Origin: an uncultured Shimia sp.
GTDB taxonomy: Bacteria; Pseudomonadota; Alphaproteobacteria; Rhodobacterales; Rhodobacteraceae
Direction: 5' to 3'
Assembly: GCF_947493595.1 (NCBI RefSeq)
Contig: NZ_CANLRL010000001.1
Location: 310,001-374,000 of the forward strand
DNA: 64,000 bases
Position numbers and translations under genes: made by a program. Below, in pieces: positions 43,277-56,102 of the stretch (positions within the stretch are counted from its first letter, which is position 1; each line of letters starts with the position of its first letter). The notes under the pieces were generated by a model. That model saw only the letters and a list, made by a program, of their open reading frames with translations, made no database searches and was not told where the DNA came from.

Positions 43277-44521
43277 CTACCGCCGCTCCGCTGCAATTGC
43301 CAAGCCATCTGCGACGGCTGTGAAGACCTCGGAAACTTTATGCTTCGCCTGCGGGAAGCGCGCTTTGGCGGTGTCTTGCACCACCGACAACAGGCTAGAG
43401 CCGCCGACGTAGATCACTTGGGTGACGTCCGGCGCGGCGGTGCCTGTGTCTGTCAGAATGTCCACCATGGCTTGATCGAGCTTGGCGGCGTGGCCGGCGA
43501 GGATGTCGGGCAGTAGCGCGGGGGGAAGGGGGACCGTCAGGTTGCTGTCGAGCACTGAGAGGTCGACTTTGGGGTTGGCCGTGGCCTTGCTGGCGGAGAC
43601 TTTGCCGGCCTCCACTGCAAAGGCGATGTCGTGGCCCAGCTCATCGCGCAGGACTTCGGCGAGGCGGGCGATTTGGTCGGGCGCTTGGGCTTGGCGCAGC
43701 ATGTCGTCCACGGCGCGGCGGGTTTGGGCGGTGTAGAGGAAGGGGATTTTCTCCCAGGTAGCGAGGTCGTTGAAGATCGCCGCCGGGGCGGTGTGGGTGC
43801 CGCTGCCAAACTGGTTGCGCAGCTCGGTGCCGCGGCCAAGCAGAGGCATCACGCGGTCGATGCTGATGGCGCGGTCAAAGTCGGTGCCGCCGATGCGCAC
43901 GCCGTGATTGGCGAGCGTGTCGATGCCTGCGTCAGTGGTGCGGAAGAGCGTGAAGTCGGAGGTGCCGCCGCCGATGTCGACGATCAGACCGAGTTGGCCG
44001 GGGTGTTCCAGCGCTCCGTTGGCGATGGCGGCGGCCTCGGGTTCGGCCATGAAGGTGACGTCCGTGAAACCGGCGGCCAGATAGCATGCGCGCAGGTCGG
44101 CTTCGGCTTGCGCCTCGCGCGGGTCGTCTGCGCCGTGGAAGACCACTGGACGGCCGGAGAGGGCGTGGGCGAAGGTCAAGCCGGTTTGGGCCTCAGCCGT
44201 GGTTTTGATGTGGCGCAGGAAGCGGGCGATGATGTCGACAAAGGTGACGCGCTCGTTCAGGATCTGGCGCTTTTCGTGCATCAGCGTGGTGCCGAGCACG
44301 CGTTTGAGGGCGCGCATGAAGCGGCCTTCGATGCCGTCCAGAAGGGCTTGGTTCGCCGGGGCGCCAAGCAGGGTTTTGCGGCTGTCAAAGTCAAAGAAAA
44401 ACGTGGTTGGCAGGGTGGTTTCGCCATGCGCAAAGGTCATCAGATGGGGCGCGCCATTGACGGCCACACCTGCGGCGGAGTTGGAGGTGCCAAAGTCGAT
44501 GCCAAGGGTGTGGGTGTGCAT
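43277..44521 (-). CDS. Hsp70-like protein (YegD type)
   Basis: 414 residues. The actin/Hsp70 ATPase fold is shown by GIDFGTSNSAAGV (phosphate 1), FMAEPEAAA (connect), LIVDIGGGTSDF (phosphate 2) and VIYVGGSSLLSVV (adenosine). It is far shorter than DnaK and lacks the substrate-binding C-terminal domain, as in YegD. ATG 44521 is chosen because it starts the conserved HTHTLGIDFG. It follows the possible ADP-ribosyltransferase on the same strand. Confidence 0.85.
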   Translation of the reverse strand: MHTHTLGIDFGTSNSAAGVAVNGAPHLMTFAHGETTLPTTFFFDFDSRKTLLGAPANQALLDGIEGRFMRALKRVLGTTLMHEKRQILNERVTFVDIIARFLRHIKTTAEAQTGLTFAHALSGRPVVFHGADDPREAQAEADLRACYLAAGFTDVTFMAEPEAAAIANGALEHPGQLGLIVDIGGGTSDFTLFRTTDAGIDTLANHGVRIGGTDFDRAISIDRVMPLLGRGTELRNQFGSGTHTAPAAIFNDLATWEKIPFLYTAQTRRAVDDMLRQAQAPDQIARLAEVLRDELGHDIAFAVEAGKVSASKATANPKVDLSVLDSNLTVPLPPALLPDILAGHAAKLDQAMVDILTDTGTAAPDVTQVIYVGGSSLLSVVQDTAKARFPQAKHKVSEVFTAVADGLAIAAERR

Positions 44522-44587
44522 GGTCCGGTCTCCGCCACTCAAATCGAAGGCGCGGGTTTAGGGTTTGTTGCGGAGGTGGTCAAGAGG

Positions 44588-45568
44588 TCAGAACAGGGGA
44601 CCTGACGGGGCGCTGAGCAGCAGGGCCTCGTGTTCGTCGTAGAGGCCGCGCATTTGTGGGGTTTCGAGGTGTGTCATGAACAGGCGGGTGACGGGGACGT
44701 GTTGCCAGTAGAGTGCGGCGTGGCGTTTGGCTTGACCGGCTTTGAGGAAACGCAGGGCAACCTCTTGGCTAAAGGTGGCAGAGGTGAACCCGCTCGGTCG
44801 CGGCGGTGTGAGTGCGGTATCGGAATAGATCACGCGGTAGAGCGGGACGTGGGACATTCCGAGCAGGGCGAAGACGGCGCGGAGGAATGCGAGGCGGGCG
44901 AGGATGTGGCGCCTGCGGTGGGGCATGGCTTTGGAGCCGGTGAGCTCGGTGGTGTCGCGTAGGATGCGGCCTTCAAAAGGGCAGAGCCCGAGGTCTGCCA
45001 AGGCGAGGCGGTGGGCTTTGATGGTTTCGCCGGCGTGGGGATTGCTGACGTATTGGGTGGCGACATCGGTTTCGATGTGCTGGACGTTGTGGTGTGTGAG
45101 CCAAGCCGACAGGGCGTCGGGATCGGTGAGGGCGGAGAAGGTTTCTGGAGTTGATGCAGGGGCAGTGCGGAGGCCTGCGTTGGTCAGCCAAGCGTGGGCT
45201 TGGGCCGTCAGTTTGGTGAGCTTTGCTTCGGTGCTGGCGCGTTGGGCGGTCTTTGTGGGAACGAGGAGTGGTCTGTTGAGCCGCTGACTGGCCGTTTGTA
45301 GCGCCTCTTGGGTGACCGTTGGCAAGGTCGGCATCTCTACGTTGCAAAGGAACTTGTCTGACTGCCAAACGGGGAACGTCCACCGAGCGCCTCTGTCTTC
45401 AAAGTCGAGAACCTCAACCGTAAAGCTGGCGGTATCCTCATTAAGGGCGGTGACACAAACCGGGGTGCGCCGCGGGTCACGCATCCAGAGCGTGGCGCCG
45501 CGTGTTAGGTTGGCGAGCGTGGCGACTTTGGCCTTCGGAGGAGGTGACGTGTGTGTGATTTGGATCAC
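44588..45568 (-). CDS. Unknown protein with an R-S-E ADP-ribosyltransferase-like C-terminus
   Basis: 326 residues. The last 90 residues show the three-part pattern of R-S-E mono-ADP-ribosyltransferases in order: Arg245 in PLYRVIYS, an STS-like FTSATFS (261-267) followed by EVALRFLKAG, and ExE in YDEHEALLL (Glu312, Glu314). The N-terminal 200 residues are unrecognised. No signal peptide is seen, so it is not an obvious secreted toxin. It lies 66 bp upstream of the Hsp70-like gene in the same direction. The fold assignment is by eye. Confidence 0.45.
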   Translation of the reverse strand: MIQITHTSPPPKAKVATLANLTRGATLWMRDPRRTPVCVTALNEDTASFTVEVLDFEDRGARWTFPVWQSDKFLCNVEMPTLPTVTQEALQTASQRLNRPLLVPTKTAQRASTEAKLTKLTAQAHAWLTNAGLRTAPASTPETFSALTDPDALSAWLTHHNVQHIETDVATQYVSNPHAGETIKAHRLALADLGLCPFEGRILRDTTELTGSKAMPHRRRHILARLAFLRAVFALLGMSHVPLYRVIYSDTALTPPRPSGFTSATFSQEVALRFLKAGQAKRHAALYWQHVPVTRLFMTHLETPQMRGLYDEHEALLLSAPSGPLF

Positions 45569-45588
45569 CGGGCTACCTACACGCCCCT

Positions 45589-45648
45589 TTAAGCGGCGAG
45601 GCTGGCAAGGGTGATCAGGGTTGCAAGAATTAGGATAACGCGTGTCAT
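45589..45648 (-). CDS. Possible 19-residue hydrophobic peptide
   Basis: MTRVILILATLITLASLAA, a single hydrophobic stretch with AGCAGG before the ATG. It may be a tiny membrane peptide or chance; nothing else supports it. Confidence 0.2.
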   Translation of the reverse strand: MTRVILILATLITLASLAA

Positions 45649-45776
45649 TGGCCTGCTCTCAAATTAGCTTTTTCAATCAGCTTGAGTGCTGCGGCGGCTT
45701 TAGGTCAAGGGTGCGGCAAAATCCCTGCCAAAAGCGAGTCTTTTTGGCATCGGCTCACAGGTGAGGCGCAAAGAGA

Positions 45777-45800
45777 AAGGACGGCTGGAGAGCCGCCCTT
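45777..45800 (-). terminator. Terminator of carB
   Basis: AAGGaCGGCT-GGAG-AGCCGcCCTT, a 10-bp stem with one mismatch, followed on the minus strand by TTTCTCTTT. Confidence 0.7.
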
Positions 45801-45824
45801 CTGAAGTCTCCTAACAAGCGTGGC

Positions 45825-49154
<3,330 letters not shown>

Positions 49155-49355
49155 GGTGGACCTCGGGCTGGTGGCAGCGATGTCTTGGCGGGCAGGAAAC
49201 GCCAAATACGCAAATTGTCGTGCGTTATACGGATCAGAAGGGCGGGCGCAAGGGGGATCGGAAATTTGTCGTAAAGCGCCGCAATTGACCACTGTTTTTT
49301 AATAAAATGCAACGTATATGGCTGGCAAGGATTTACCAGCGACCGGGGGGCGGAC

Positions 49356-50480
49356 GTGCAGATTCGATTTGATCATGGGCCAGATGGCGGGGCGACGCTG
49401 TTTCAGAAGCCTGAACATGTGATCACGATCACCGATCCCAACGAAGTGGGCATGGCCTTTGACGTGCTGACACAGGCGCAGGACGCCGGGTTCTGGTTGG
49501 CGGGCTATGTCAGCTATGAGCTGGGCTATGTGCTGGAGCCAAAGCTGCGGCGGTTGTTACCTAAGACGCGGCGGGTGCCGTTGATCAATTTTGGTGTGTT
49601 CCGTGCGCCGGAGATGGCGGGACCATTGCCGCGGGATGGCAAGTTTGATCTGCGGCCGTTTGAGACCCGCTGGAGTGCCGCGACCTATCGGGCGGCGTTT
49701 GATCGGGTGCATGGCTATATCGGGGCTGGCGACATCTATCAGGCCAATCTGAGTTTCCCAATGGAGGCGAAGTTTGAAGGTGATCCGGTCGCGCTTTACG
49801 GGGCCTTGGCGGCGCGGCAAGCTGTGGGGCATGGCGCGCTTATTCGCCAAGATGGCTTGCCGGACATTCTGAGCCGGTCACCTGAGCTGTTTTTCCGCAC
49901 AGATGACAAGGGCCGAATTGAAACACGCCCAATGAAAGGGACGCAGCCGAGAAGTGATGATCCGCGTGAGGATGCGCGGCGGCGGCAGTGGTTGGCGACG
50001 GATGAAAAGAACCGCGCTGAGAACCTGATGATTGTGGACCTGCTGCGCAATGACATCAGTCGGGTGAGCAAGCCGGGCTCGGTGCATGTGCCAAAGCTGT
50101 TTGAGGTCGAGAGCTACGCCACCGTGCATCAGATGACCTCCACCGTGGCGGCAGAGTTGCAGGAGGATGTGCGCTTGGCTGATATTCTGAAGGCGCTGTT
50201 TCCTTGCGGGTCCATAACGGGGGCGCCAAAACTGCGGGCGATGGAGGTCTTGCGCGATTTGGAGCCATGGCCGCGTGAGATTTACTGTGGCTCTATTGGC
50301 TGGGCCGCGCCGGATGGGCGATCTGAGTTCAGTGTGGCGATCCGCACCTTGATGGCACAGGCGGGACAGATGACATTGAATGTCGGTGGTGGTGTTGTCT
50401 GGGACAGCACTGCACCGGATGAATATGAGGAAGCGCTGTGGAAAGCACGGTTTGCCCAGTTCCAGCCGGAACCCGCCTGA
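49356..50480 (+). CDS. pabB: Aminodeoxychorismate synthase component I
   Basis: 374 residues of the chorismate-binding family. It converts chorismate plus ammonia to 4-amino-4-deoxychorismate for folate. Family blocks are GDIYQANLSFPM, SPELFF, TRPMKGTQPRS, NLMIVDLLRNDI, and FPCGSITGAPKLRAMEV near the C-terminus. GTG start with GGGGG before it. It overlaps the next gene by 43 bp, and that gene supplies the lyase for the following step. It is shorter than E. coli PabB, which is common in this group. Confidence 0.9.
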   Translation: MQIRFDHGPDGGATLFQKPEHVITITDPNEVGMAFDVLTQAQDAGFWLAGYVSYELGYVLEPKLRRLLPKTRRVPLINFGVFRAPEMAGPLPRDGKFDLRPFETRWSAATYRAAFDRVHGYIGAGDIYQANLSFPMEAKFEGDPVALYGALAARQAVGHGALIRQDGLPDILSRSPELFFRTDDKGRIETRPMKGTQPRSDDPREDARRRQWLATDEKNRAENLMIVDLLRNDISRVSKPGSVHVPKLFEVESYATVHQMTSTVAAELQEDVRLADILKALFPCGSITGAPKLRAMEVLRDLEPWPREIYCGSIGWAAPDGRSEFSVAIRTLMAQAGQMTLNVGGGVVWDSTAPDEYEEALWKARFAQFQPEPA

Positions 50481-51079
50481 TTGAGACCTTTGCCTGGCGT
50501 CCCGAGGGGATTGCGCGACTGGATTTGCATCTGGAACGGCTGAAGCGGTCTGCGCGGGCGCTGGGATTTGAGTATGATCCTGAGCGCGTGGCGGAGGCGA
50601 TTGACGCGCTGGGCGGGGAGGGCGCGTTGCGCTGTCGGCTGACACTTGGCGCGGCTGGCGATGTCGAGATCACAACGGCGGCGTTGCCAGAGGCGTCAGC
50701 GCAGTGGTCGGTGCGGATCGCGCCAGAGAGGCTGCGTTCGGAGGATGCCTTGTTGCGGCACAAGACAACGCGCAGGGAGGTATATGACCGCTGGCGGGCG
50801 GATTTGCCCGACGGCGTTCAGGAGTGGCTGTTTCTGAATGAACGGGATGAGCTGTGCGAGGGCACGATTTGCAATGTCGTTCTAACAATGCCGGATGGGG
50901 CGCGGCTGACACCGGCGTTGACGTCTGGGTGTTTGCCGGGAGTTTATCGCCAGAGTTTGTTGGATGCTGGTGCGGTCCAAGAGGCGGTTTTGACGGTGGA
51001 TGACCTGCGGTCCGCAAGGCGTATTGTGCTCACAAATGCGCTGCGTGGTGAGGTCGGTGCCGTTCTGTCTGACGTTTGA
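50438..51079 (+). CDS. pabC: Class IV aminotransferase-fold enzyme, probable aminodeoxychorismate lyase
   Basis: 213 residues with the PLP fold-type IV pattern: RLIETFAWRPEGIARLDLHLERL, the PLP lysine in LLRHKTTRREVYD, NERDELCEGTICNVVL, and TSGCLPGVYRQSLL. It should release 4-aminobenzoate and pyruvate from aminodeoxychorismate. Its start lies inside the end of pabB, so the two are translationally coupled. Confidence 0.85.
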   Translation: MESTVCPVPAGTRLIETFAWRPEGIARLDLHLERLKRSARALGFEYDPERVAEAIDALGGEGALRCRLTLGAAGDVEITTAALPEASAQWSVRIAPERLRSEDALLRHKTTRREVYDRWRADLPDGVQEWLFLNERDELCEGTICNVVLTMPDGARLTPALTSGCLPGVYRQSLLDAGAVQEAVLTVDDLRSARRIVLTNALRGEVGAVLSDV

Positions 51080-51182
51080 GGCGGGAGGGCTGCGACTGCC
51101 TGGGTAGGCGCTTTTGACTCAATTGAACTTCGTGTGATGGTGATATTGCCGATACAGGTCGTTTGAGTGTCGCGTTGCAAAT

Positions 51183-51213
51183 GCGCCTGCCTGCCGGGGG
51201 GGCAGGCAGGCGC
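51183..51213. repeat. G+C-rich perfect palindrome
   Basis: A 13-bp perfect stem (51183-51195 with 51201-51213) built of GCCTGCCTGCC-type repeats around a loop of five G. It lies between pabC and aspS without a T run. Possibly an intergenic repeat or an mRNA end structure. Confidence 0.5.
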
Positions 51214-51342
51214 AGCCCTCCCTGCGGTTGGGCGAAGAGGCCTCCTTTTTGTGCCGAATCCAGCGCCGTTCTCTTGACTTTGGTGGCGCAAAAAGGTGTA
51301 TCGGGCCGACTGTAGTTATTCACCCTGAAAGAGGGCCCGCAC

Positions 51343-53199
51343 ATGCACGCCTATCGCAGCCATACCTGCGCCGATCTGACCAAATCCAACGTGGGCGAAA
51401 CCGTCCGCCTGTCTGGCTGGGTGCACCGCATCCGTGACCACGGCGGCATTCTGTTTGTCGACCTGCGCGACCACTATGGCATCACTCAGGTTCTGTGTGA
51501 TCCAGACAGCCCGGTTTTCTCCGACATGGAGAAGGTGCGCAGCGAGTGGTGTATCCGCATTGACGGCAACGTAAAGGCGCGTGATCCCGAGCTGGTGAAC
51601 GACAAAATCCCAACCGGTGAAGTTGAGGTGTTTGTACGTGACCTGGAAGTGCTGGGCGCAGCGGACGAGTTGCCGCTTCTGGTGTTTGGCGATCAGGAAT
51701 ACCCTGAAGAAACCCGCCTGAAGTATCGCTTCCTCGACCTGCGTCGTGAGCAGATGCAGCAGAACATGACCATGCGCTCGGACGTTGTGGCTTCCATGCG
51801 CAAGCGTATGTGGGACAAAGGCTTTCGCGAGTATCAGACTCCAATCATCACAGCCTCTTCGCCAGAAGGTGCGCGTGACTTCCTCGTGCCGTCCCGTATT
51901 CACCCTGGCAAATTCTACGCACTGCCGCAGGCCCCACAGCAATTTAAACAGCTGATGATGGTTGCGGGCTTTGACAAGTATTTCCAGATTGCGCCGTGCT
52001 TCCGTGACGAAGACCCACGTGCGGACCGCTCGCCAACCGACTTCTACCAGCTCGACATGGAGATGTCCTTTGTGGAGCAGCAGGACGTCTTTGACACCAT
52101 CTCGCCAGTGATTGCAGGTGTGTTTGAAGAGTTCGGCGGTGGCCGAAAAGTGGATGCGCCAAACGAGTGGCCGCAGATCCCCTATGCGGAAGCCGCGCTG
52201 AAGTACGGCTCTGATAAGCCAGACCTGCGCAACCCGATCGAGATGCAGGTTGTTTCTGAGCACTTTGCAGGCTCCGGCTTTGCGATCTTTGCCAAGCTGC
52301 TGGAACAGGAAGGCACCGAAGTGCGTGCGATCCCTGCGCCAACCGGTGGTTCGCGCAAGTTCTGTGACCGCATGAACAAATTTGCCCAAGGCGAAGGCCT
52401 GCCGGGCATGGGCTACATTTTCTGGCGCAAACAGTCTGCGGACACCATTGCACAGGAACAGGGCATCTCTGTGAAAGAGGTGAACGCGAAGATCAAAGCC
52501 GGTGAAATTGTTCTGGGCGAAGAGGCGGCAGGCCCGCTGGCCAAGAACATCGGCCCTGAGCGCACCGAAGCGATCCGTCAGCAGCTGGGTCTGGGTGTAG
52601 GCGACGCGGCCTTCTTCCTGGGCGGCAAGCCAAAGGCGTTTGAAGCAGTTGCTGGCCGTGCACGTAACGTGATTGGGGAAGAGCTGGGTCTGATTGACAA
52701 AGACCGCTTTGCCTTTGCCTGGATCGTGGATTTCCCGATCTATGAAGCAGACGAAGAAAGCGGCAAGATCGACTTTGAGCACAACCCGTTCTCCATGCCA
52801 CAAGGGGGCCTTGAGGCGCTGAATGGCGATCCGTTGGAGGTCAAAGGCTATCAGTACGATCTGGCCTGTAACGGCTACGAGCTGGTGTCTGGCGCGATCC
52901 GGAACCACATGCCAGAAGTGATGTTGAAGGCGTTTGAAATTGCCGGGTACGATGAGAATGAAGTGAAAGAGCGCTTTGGCGCGCTTTACAAAGCATTCTC
53001 CTACGGTGCCCCTCCGCACGGTGGCTGTGCCGCAGGTGTGGACCGCATTGTGATGCTGCTGGCGGATCAACAGAACATCCGCGAAGTGATGATGTTCCCG
53101 ATGAACCAGCGCGCCGAAGACCTGATGATGAATGCGCCAAATGAGCCGTCCAGCGATCAGCTGATGGAGCTGGGTCTGCGGGTGATCCCGCAGGAGTGA
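51343..53199 (+). CDS. aspS: Aspartyl-tRNA synthetase
   Basis: 618-residue bacterial-type class II synthetase. It has the N-terminal OB fold ([23 protein letters not shown]), motif 1 region ([18 protein letters not shown]), motif 2 ([24 protein letters not shown]), a GAD insertion, and motif 3 ([14 protein letters not shown]). It may be non-discriminating if the host uses the GatCAB route to Asn-tRNA, which the window does not show. A terminator follows. Confidence 0.97.
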   Translation: MHAYRSHTCADLTKSNVGETVRLSGWVHRIRDHGGILFVDLRDHYGITQVLCDPDSPVFSDMEKVRSEWCIRIDGNVKARDPELVNDKIPTGEVEVFVRDLEVLGAADELPLLVFGDQEYPEETRLKYRFLDLRREQMQQNMTMRSDVVASMRKRMWDKGFREYQTPIITASSPEGARDFLVPSRIHPGKFYALPQAPQQFKQLMMVAGFDKYFQIAPCFRDEDPRADRSPTDFYQLDMEMSFVEQQDVFDTISPVIAGVFEEFGGGRKVDAPNEWPQIPYAEAALKYGSDKPDLRNPIEMQVVSEHFAGSGFAIFAKLLEQEGTEVRAIPAPTGGSRKFCDRMNKFAQGEGLPGMGYIFWRKQSADTIAQEQGISVKEVNAKIKAGEIVLGEEAAGPLAKNIGPERTEAIRQQLGLGVGDAAFFLGGKPKAFEAVAGRARNVIGEELGLIDKDRFAFAWIVDFPIYEADEESGKIDFEHNPFSMPQGGLEALNGDPLEVKGYQYDLACNGYELVSGAIRNHMPEVMLKAFEIAGYDENEVKERFGALYKAFSYGAPPHGGCAAGVDRIVMLLADQQNIREVMMFPMNQRAEDLMMNAPNEPSSDQLMELGLRVIPQE

Positions 53200-53227
53200 T
53201 CCTCGCACTCAGCGTTTGAGATTTGAG

Positions 53228-53264
53228 CCGCCTGCGACCCTGTCGTGGGCGGTTTTTTGTTTTT
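53228..53264 (+). terminator. Terminator after aspS
   Basis: CCGCC...GGCGG hairpin with an inner CGAC/GTCG pair, followed by TTTTTTGTTTTT. Confidence 0.8.
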
Positions 53265-53372
53265 CAGGCGTCGCATCGGCGGATTTTTGTTGAGATATGT
53301 CTGGAATTCCTAAGCCGCGTAGAAGCGGCTTTCCTATATGTTAGGGTGAAGTGAAGGTGAACGAGGAGCGCT

Positions 53373-54779
53373 GTGACCGTGGTGTTTGATCCAGATATTG
53401 CACAGACCCGATTTGGCTATGGGTTGTCCCCCAAGGTGGCGGGACCGGCGGACATCGCGGAGATGATGGCGCTTTTACGTGCAAACGAGCCGGAAATGCC
53501 GTGGTTCCCGTTGCCCAGTGACGCGGAAATGCGAGAAAAAATGTTGGCGTTGTTGGATGCGCGTCGCAAGATTTCCAAAGCGGAAAAGGGCAGTGATGCG
53601 CAGCAGGCGCTGCAAAAGGCGTTCAAAACGGCCAGGCGTGCTTCCAAGCAAGAGGGGGCAAAGTGGATTGGTGCCACATTGGCGCGGCGGGTTTGGAGCC
53701 GCGATGGTTTGCGCGAGCGATTGGTTGCCTTTTGGAATGACCACTTTTCCGCGCCCGGGAAAAATGTGATCTATCGATTTGCCGAACCAGCTTATGTCGC
53801 CAATGCCATTCGTCCCTTTGTGAACGGGCGGTTTGAGGACATGCTGATCGCGGCTGTTTTGCATCCACAAATGCTGCATTTCCTAGATCAGAATAATTCA
53901 GTGGGGCCCAACAGCACCGTTGCCAAGAAGCGGTCGGAGAAAAAACTTGGCCTCAATGAAAATCTGGCGCGCGAGATTTTGGAGCTACACACGCTGGGGG
54001 TGGACGGTCGGTATACACAGAAGGATGTGCGCCAGTTTGCGGAGCTTCTGACCGGCGTGACCACCATTCAGAAGAAAGGAACTGCGTTTTTGGCCAAGCG
54101 GGCTGAGCCTGGGGCGGAGACGGTTCTTGGCAAGGAATATGGCTCCCGTCGCGCGCAAATGGCGGATGTGCATGCGGTGTTGCGGGATCTCGCACGGCAT
54201 CCGGATACGGCGCGTCACTTAACGCGTAAACTGGCCGTGCATTTTGTGTCCGACACGCCGGATGAGGATTTGTTGGTGTCGATGGGCGCTCGGTATTTGG
54301 AAACAGATGGCGACTTGGCTGAAGTTGTGGAGGCGATGCTGCGGCATCCTGCGGCTTGGGCGCCGGTGGGCAATGGCACCGGCAACTTCAAACAGCCGGA
54401 GGTGTTTGTCAGTTCGGCGCTCCGGGCGTTGGCCGTCCCCAAAACACGGCTTCGGGAGGTAAAGAGCCCTCAGTTGGAGCGCTTGCTTGGCACGCCATTG
54501 CGCACGATGGGCCAACCTTGGCGTCGACCCTTTGGACCGGACGGATTTGAAGAGGGGGATGCGCATTGGCTGACGGCGCAAGGCATGGCGGCGCGCCTGC
54601 AATGGGCGCTGGGCGTGTCCACGGCCGTGTTGCAAGAGTTGCCGGACCCACGTGTCTTTGTGGAGACAACTCTGGGCGAACAAGCGCCGGCGTCGGTGCG
54701 GTTTGCGGCAGACGCAGCAGAAAACCGGCGTGAGGGGATCGCGTTGGTGCTGATGTCACCCGCGTTCCAACGGGTGTGA
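53373..54779 (+). CDS. DUF1800 family protein
   Basis: 468 residues. DUF1800 pattern: ARRVWSRDGLRERLVAFWNDHFS, NENLAREILELHTLGVDGRYTQKDV and a C-terminal AENRREGIALVLMSPAFQRV. No biochemical function is known to me. These genes are regularly next to a DUF1501 gene, as here (10 bp downstream), implying that the two products work together, probably in the envelope. GTG start after GAGGAG. Confidence 0.85.
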   Translation: MTVVFDPDIAQTRFGYGLSPKVAGPADIAEMMALLRANEPEMPWFPLPSDAEMREKMLALLDARRKISKAEKGSDAQQALQKAFKTARRASKQEGAKWIGATLARRVWSRDGLRERLVAFWNDHFSAPGKNVIYRFAEPAYVANAIRPFVNGRFEDMLIAAVLHPQMLHFLDQNNSVGPNSTVAKKRSEKKLGLNENLAREILELHTLGVDGRYTQKDVRQFAELLTGVTTIQKKGTAFLAKRAEPGAETVLGKEYGSRRAQMADVHAVLRDLARHPDTARHLTRKLAVHFVSDTPDEDLLVSMGARYLETDGDLAEVVEAMLRHPAAWAPVGNGTGNFKQPEVFVSSALRALAVPKTRLREVKSPQLERLLGTPLRTMGQPWRRPFGPDGFEEGDAHWLTAQGMAARLQWALGVSTAVLQELPDPRVFVETTLGEQAPASVRFAADAAENRREGIALVLMSPAFQRV

Positions 54780-54789
54780 GGAGAGCGTC

Positions 54790-56037
54790 ATGGGAAAAAC
54801 AGTGATGGATCGACGGGGCTTTCTTGGGCGTGGTTTGGCGGTGGGGTGTTCGCTCGCCGCAAGCCCGTTGATGACGCCGGTGAGTTTTGCCGCAACGGAA
54901 GGCGAAAACCGACTGGTGGTGATTATCCTGCGTGGCGGCTTGGATGGGCTGGATCTGCTACAACCTGACAATGCGGGATTGCGCGCATTACGTCCCACCC
55001 TGTTGGCGCGCGCGCCGTCCGGAATGGAAATATCTGAGGGCATGATGTTGCATGCCGCAGCCAAGCCATTGTGGCCAATGTGGCAAGCTGGAGAGTTGGC
55101 TTTTGTCCAGGGGGTGTCGACACCATACCGTAACAAACGCAGCCATTTTGATGGGCAGGATTTGCTGGAGGCGGGGACAGCGCAGTTGCCAACAGGAGCA
55201 ACCCGAGACGGCTGGCTAAACCGGATGTTGCAGAACATGCCGGGCAGTCAGATGACCACTGCCTACGCGGTGGGGGCAGATCCGATGTTGCTCAGCCAGG
55301 GCGCGGCGGCGGTGGAAACATGGTCGCCGGACGTGGGCTTTGTGTTGTCCAGTCAAGGCGCGCGATTGTTGGAGATGACCATGGAACGGGATCCGGCCAT
55401 GGCATCAGCGATGCAGAAAGCCATGGTGCTCGCGGGCGACGGAGGCGGCGGTGTTTTGGAGATGGCTGACAGCGGCATGATGAGCGATCTGGACAGTATG
55501 ATGGATGCGCAGATGAGCCCGAAGGGACGCGGTCGCGCGGGCGCGCATGTGCGGGTCGCAGAATTTGCAGCGCAGCAATTGCGGGACGCTGCGCGGGTGG
55601 CGTGTTTTTCGATTGGCGGATGGGACACACATGCGGCGCAGGCGCGGACGTTGAAAGCGCCGCTCAAACGCCTGAGTGACAGTTTGTTGGCTCTGAAAGA
55701 CGGTGTTGGTGAAAAGGTCTGGGCCCGCACAACTGTGCTGGCGATGACTGAATTTGGCCGCACCGTGGCAGAAAATGGCACCAAAGGCACGGATCACGGG
55801 ACCGGCGGCATGATGGTTATGGCAGGCGGCGCGATCCGGGGGCAAATCGTGCATGGCCAGTTGACGGGTTTTGAAGAAGCCGACCTGTTTCAACGCCGCG
55901 ATTTGATGCCCACTGATGATGTGCGCCGCTATGCGGCCTGGGCCATTCGCGAGAGTTTTGGCTTGGATCAGGCGGCCCTTGAGGGCGTGGTGTTCCCAGG
56001 GATGCAGTTGGGAGATGCGCCCGGATTGTTGGCTTAA
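54790..56037 (+). CDS. DUF1501 family protein, Tat-exported
   Basis: 415 residues. MDRRGFLGRGLAVGCSLAASP is a twin-arginine signal, so it is exported folded. The body has the DUF1501 pattern (sulfatase/alkaline-phosphatase-like fold): LVVIILRGGLDGLDLLQP, RSHFDGQDLLEAG, FSIGGWDTHAAQ, and TVLAMTEFGRTVAENG. It forms a two-gene operon with the DUF1800 gene. Function unknown. Confidence 0.87.
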   Translation: MGKTVMDRRGFLGRGLAVGCSLAASPLMTPVSFAATEGENRLVVIILRGGLDGLDLLQPDNAGLRALRPTLLARAPSGMEISEGMMLHAAAKPLWPMWQAGELAFVQGVSTPYRNKRSHFDGQDLLEAGTAQLPTGATRDGWLNRMLQNMPGSQMTTAYAVGADPMLLSQGAAAVETWSPDVGFVLSSQGARLLEMTMERDPAMASAMQKAMVLAGDGGGGVLEMADSGMMSDLDSMMDAQMSPKGRGRAGAHVRVAEFAAQQLRDAARVACFSIGGWDTHAAQARTLKAPLKRLSDSLLALKDGVGEKVWARTTVLAMTEFGRTVAENGTKGTDHGTGGMMVMAGGAIRGQIVHGQLTGFEEADLFQRRDLMPTDDVRRYAAWAIRESFGLDQAALEGVVFPGMQLGDAPGLLA

Positions 56038-56102
56038 GCCAGAAGGGCTTGGCGCGCGGGGCGGGCTGTGCCACTACTTGGCCAACTGAAGGAAGACCAC
56101 TC

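Noticed and set aside
51316-53208. A 630-codon open frame on the minus strand
   Set aside because: It is exactly antisense to aspS, whose product is certain; its protein resembles nothing and is a codon-bias shadow.
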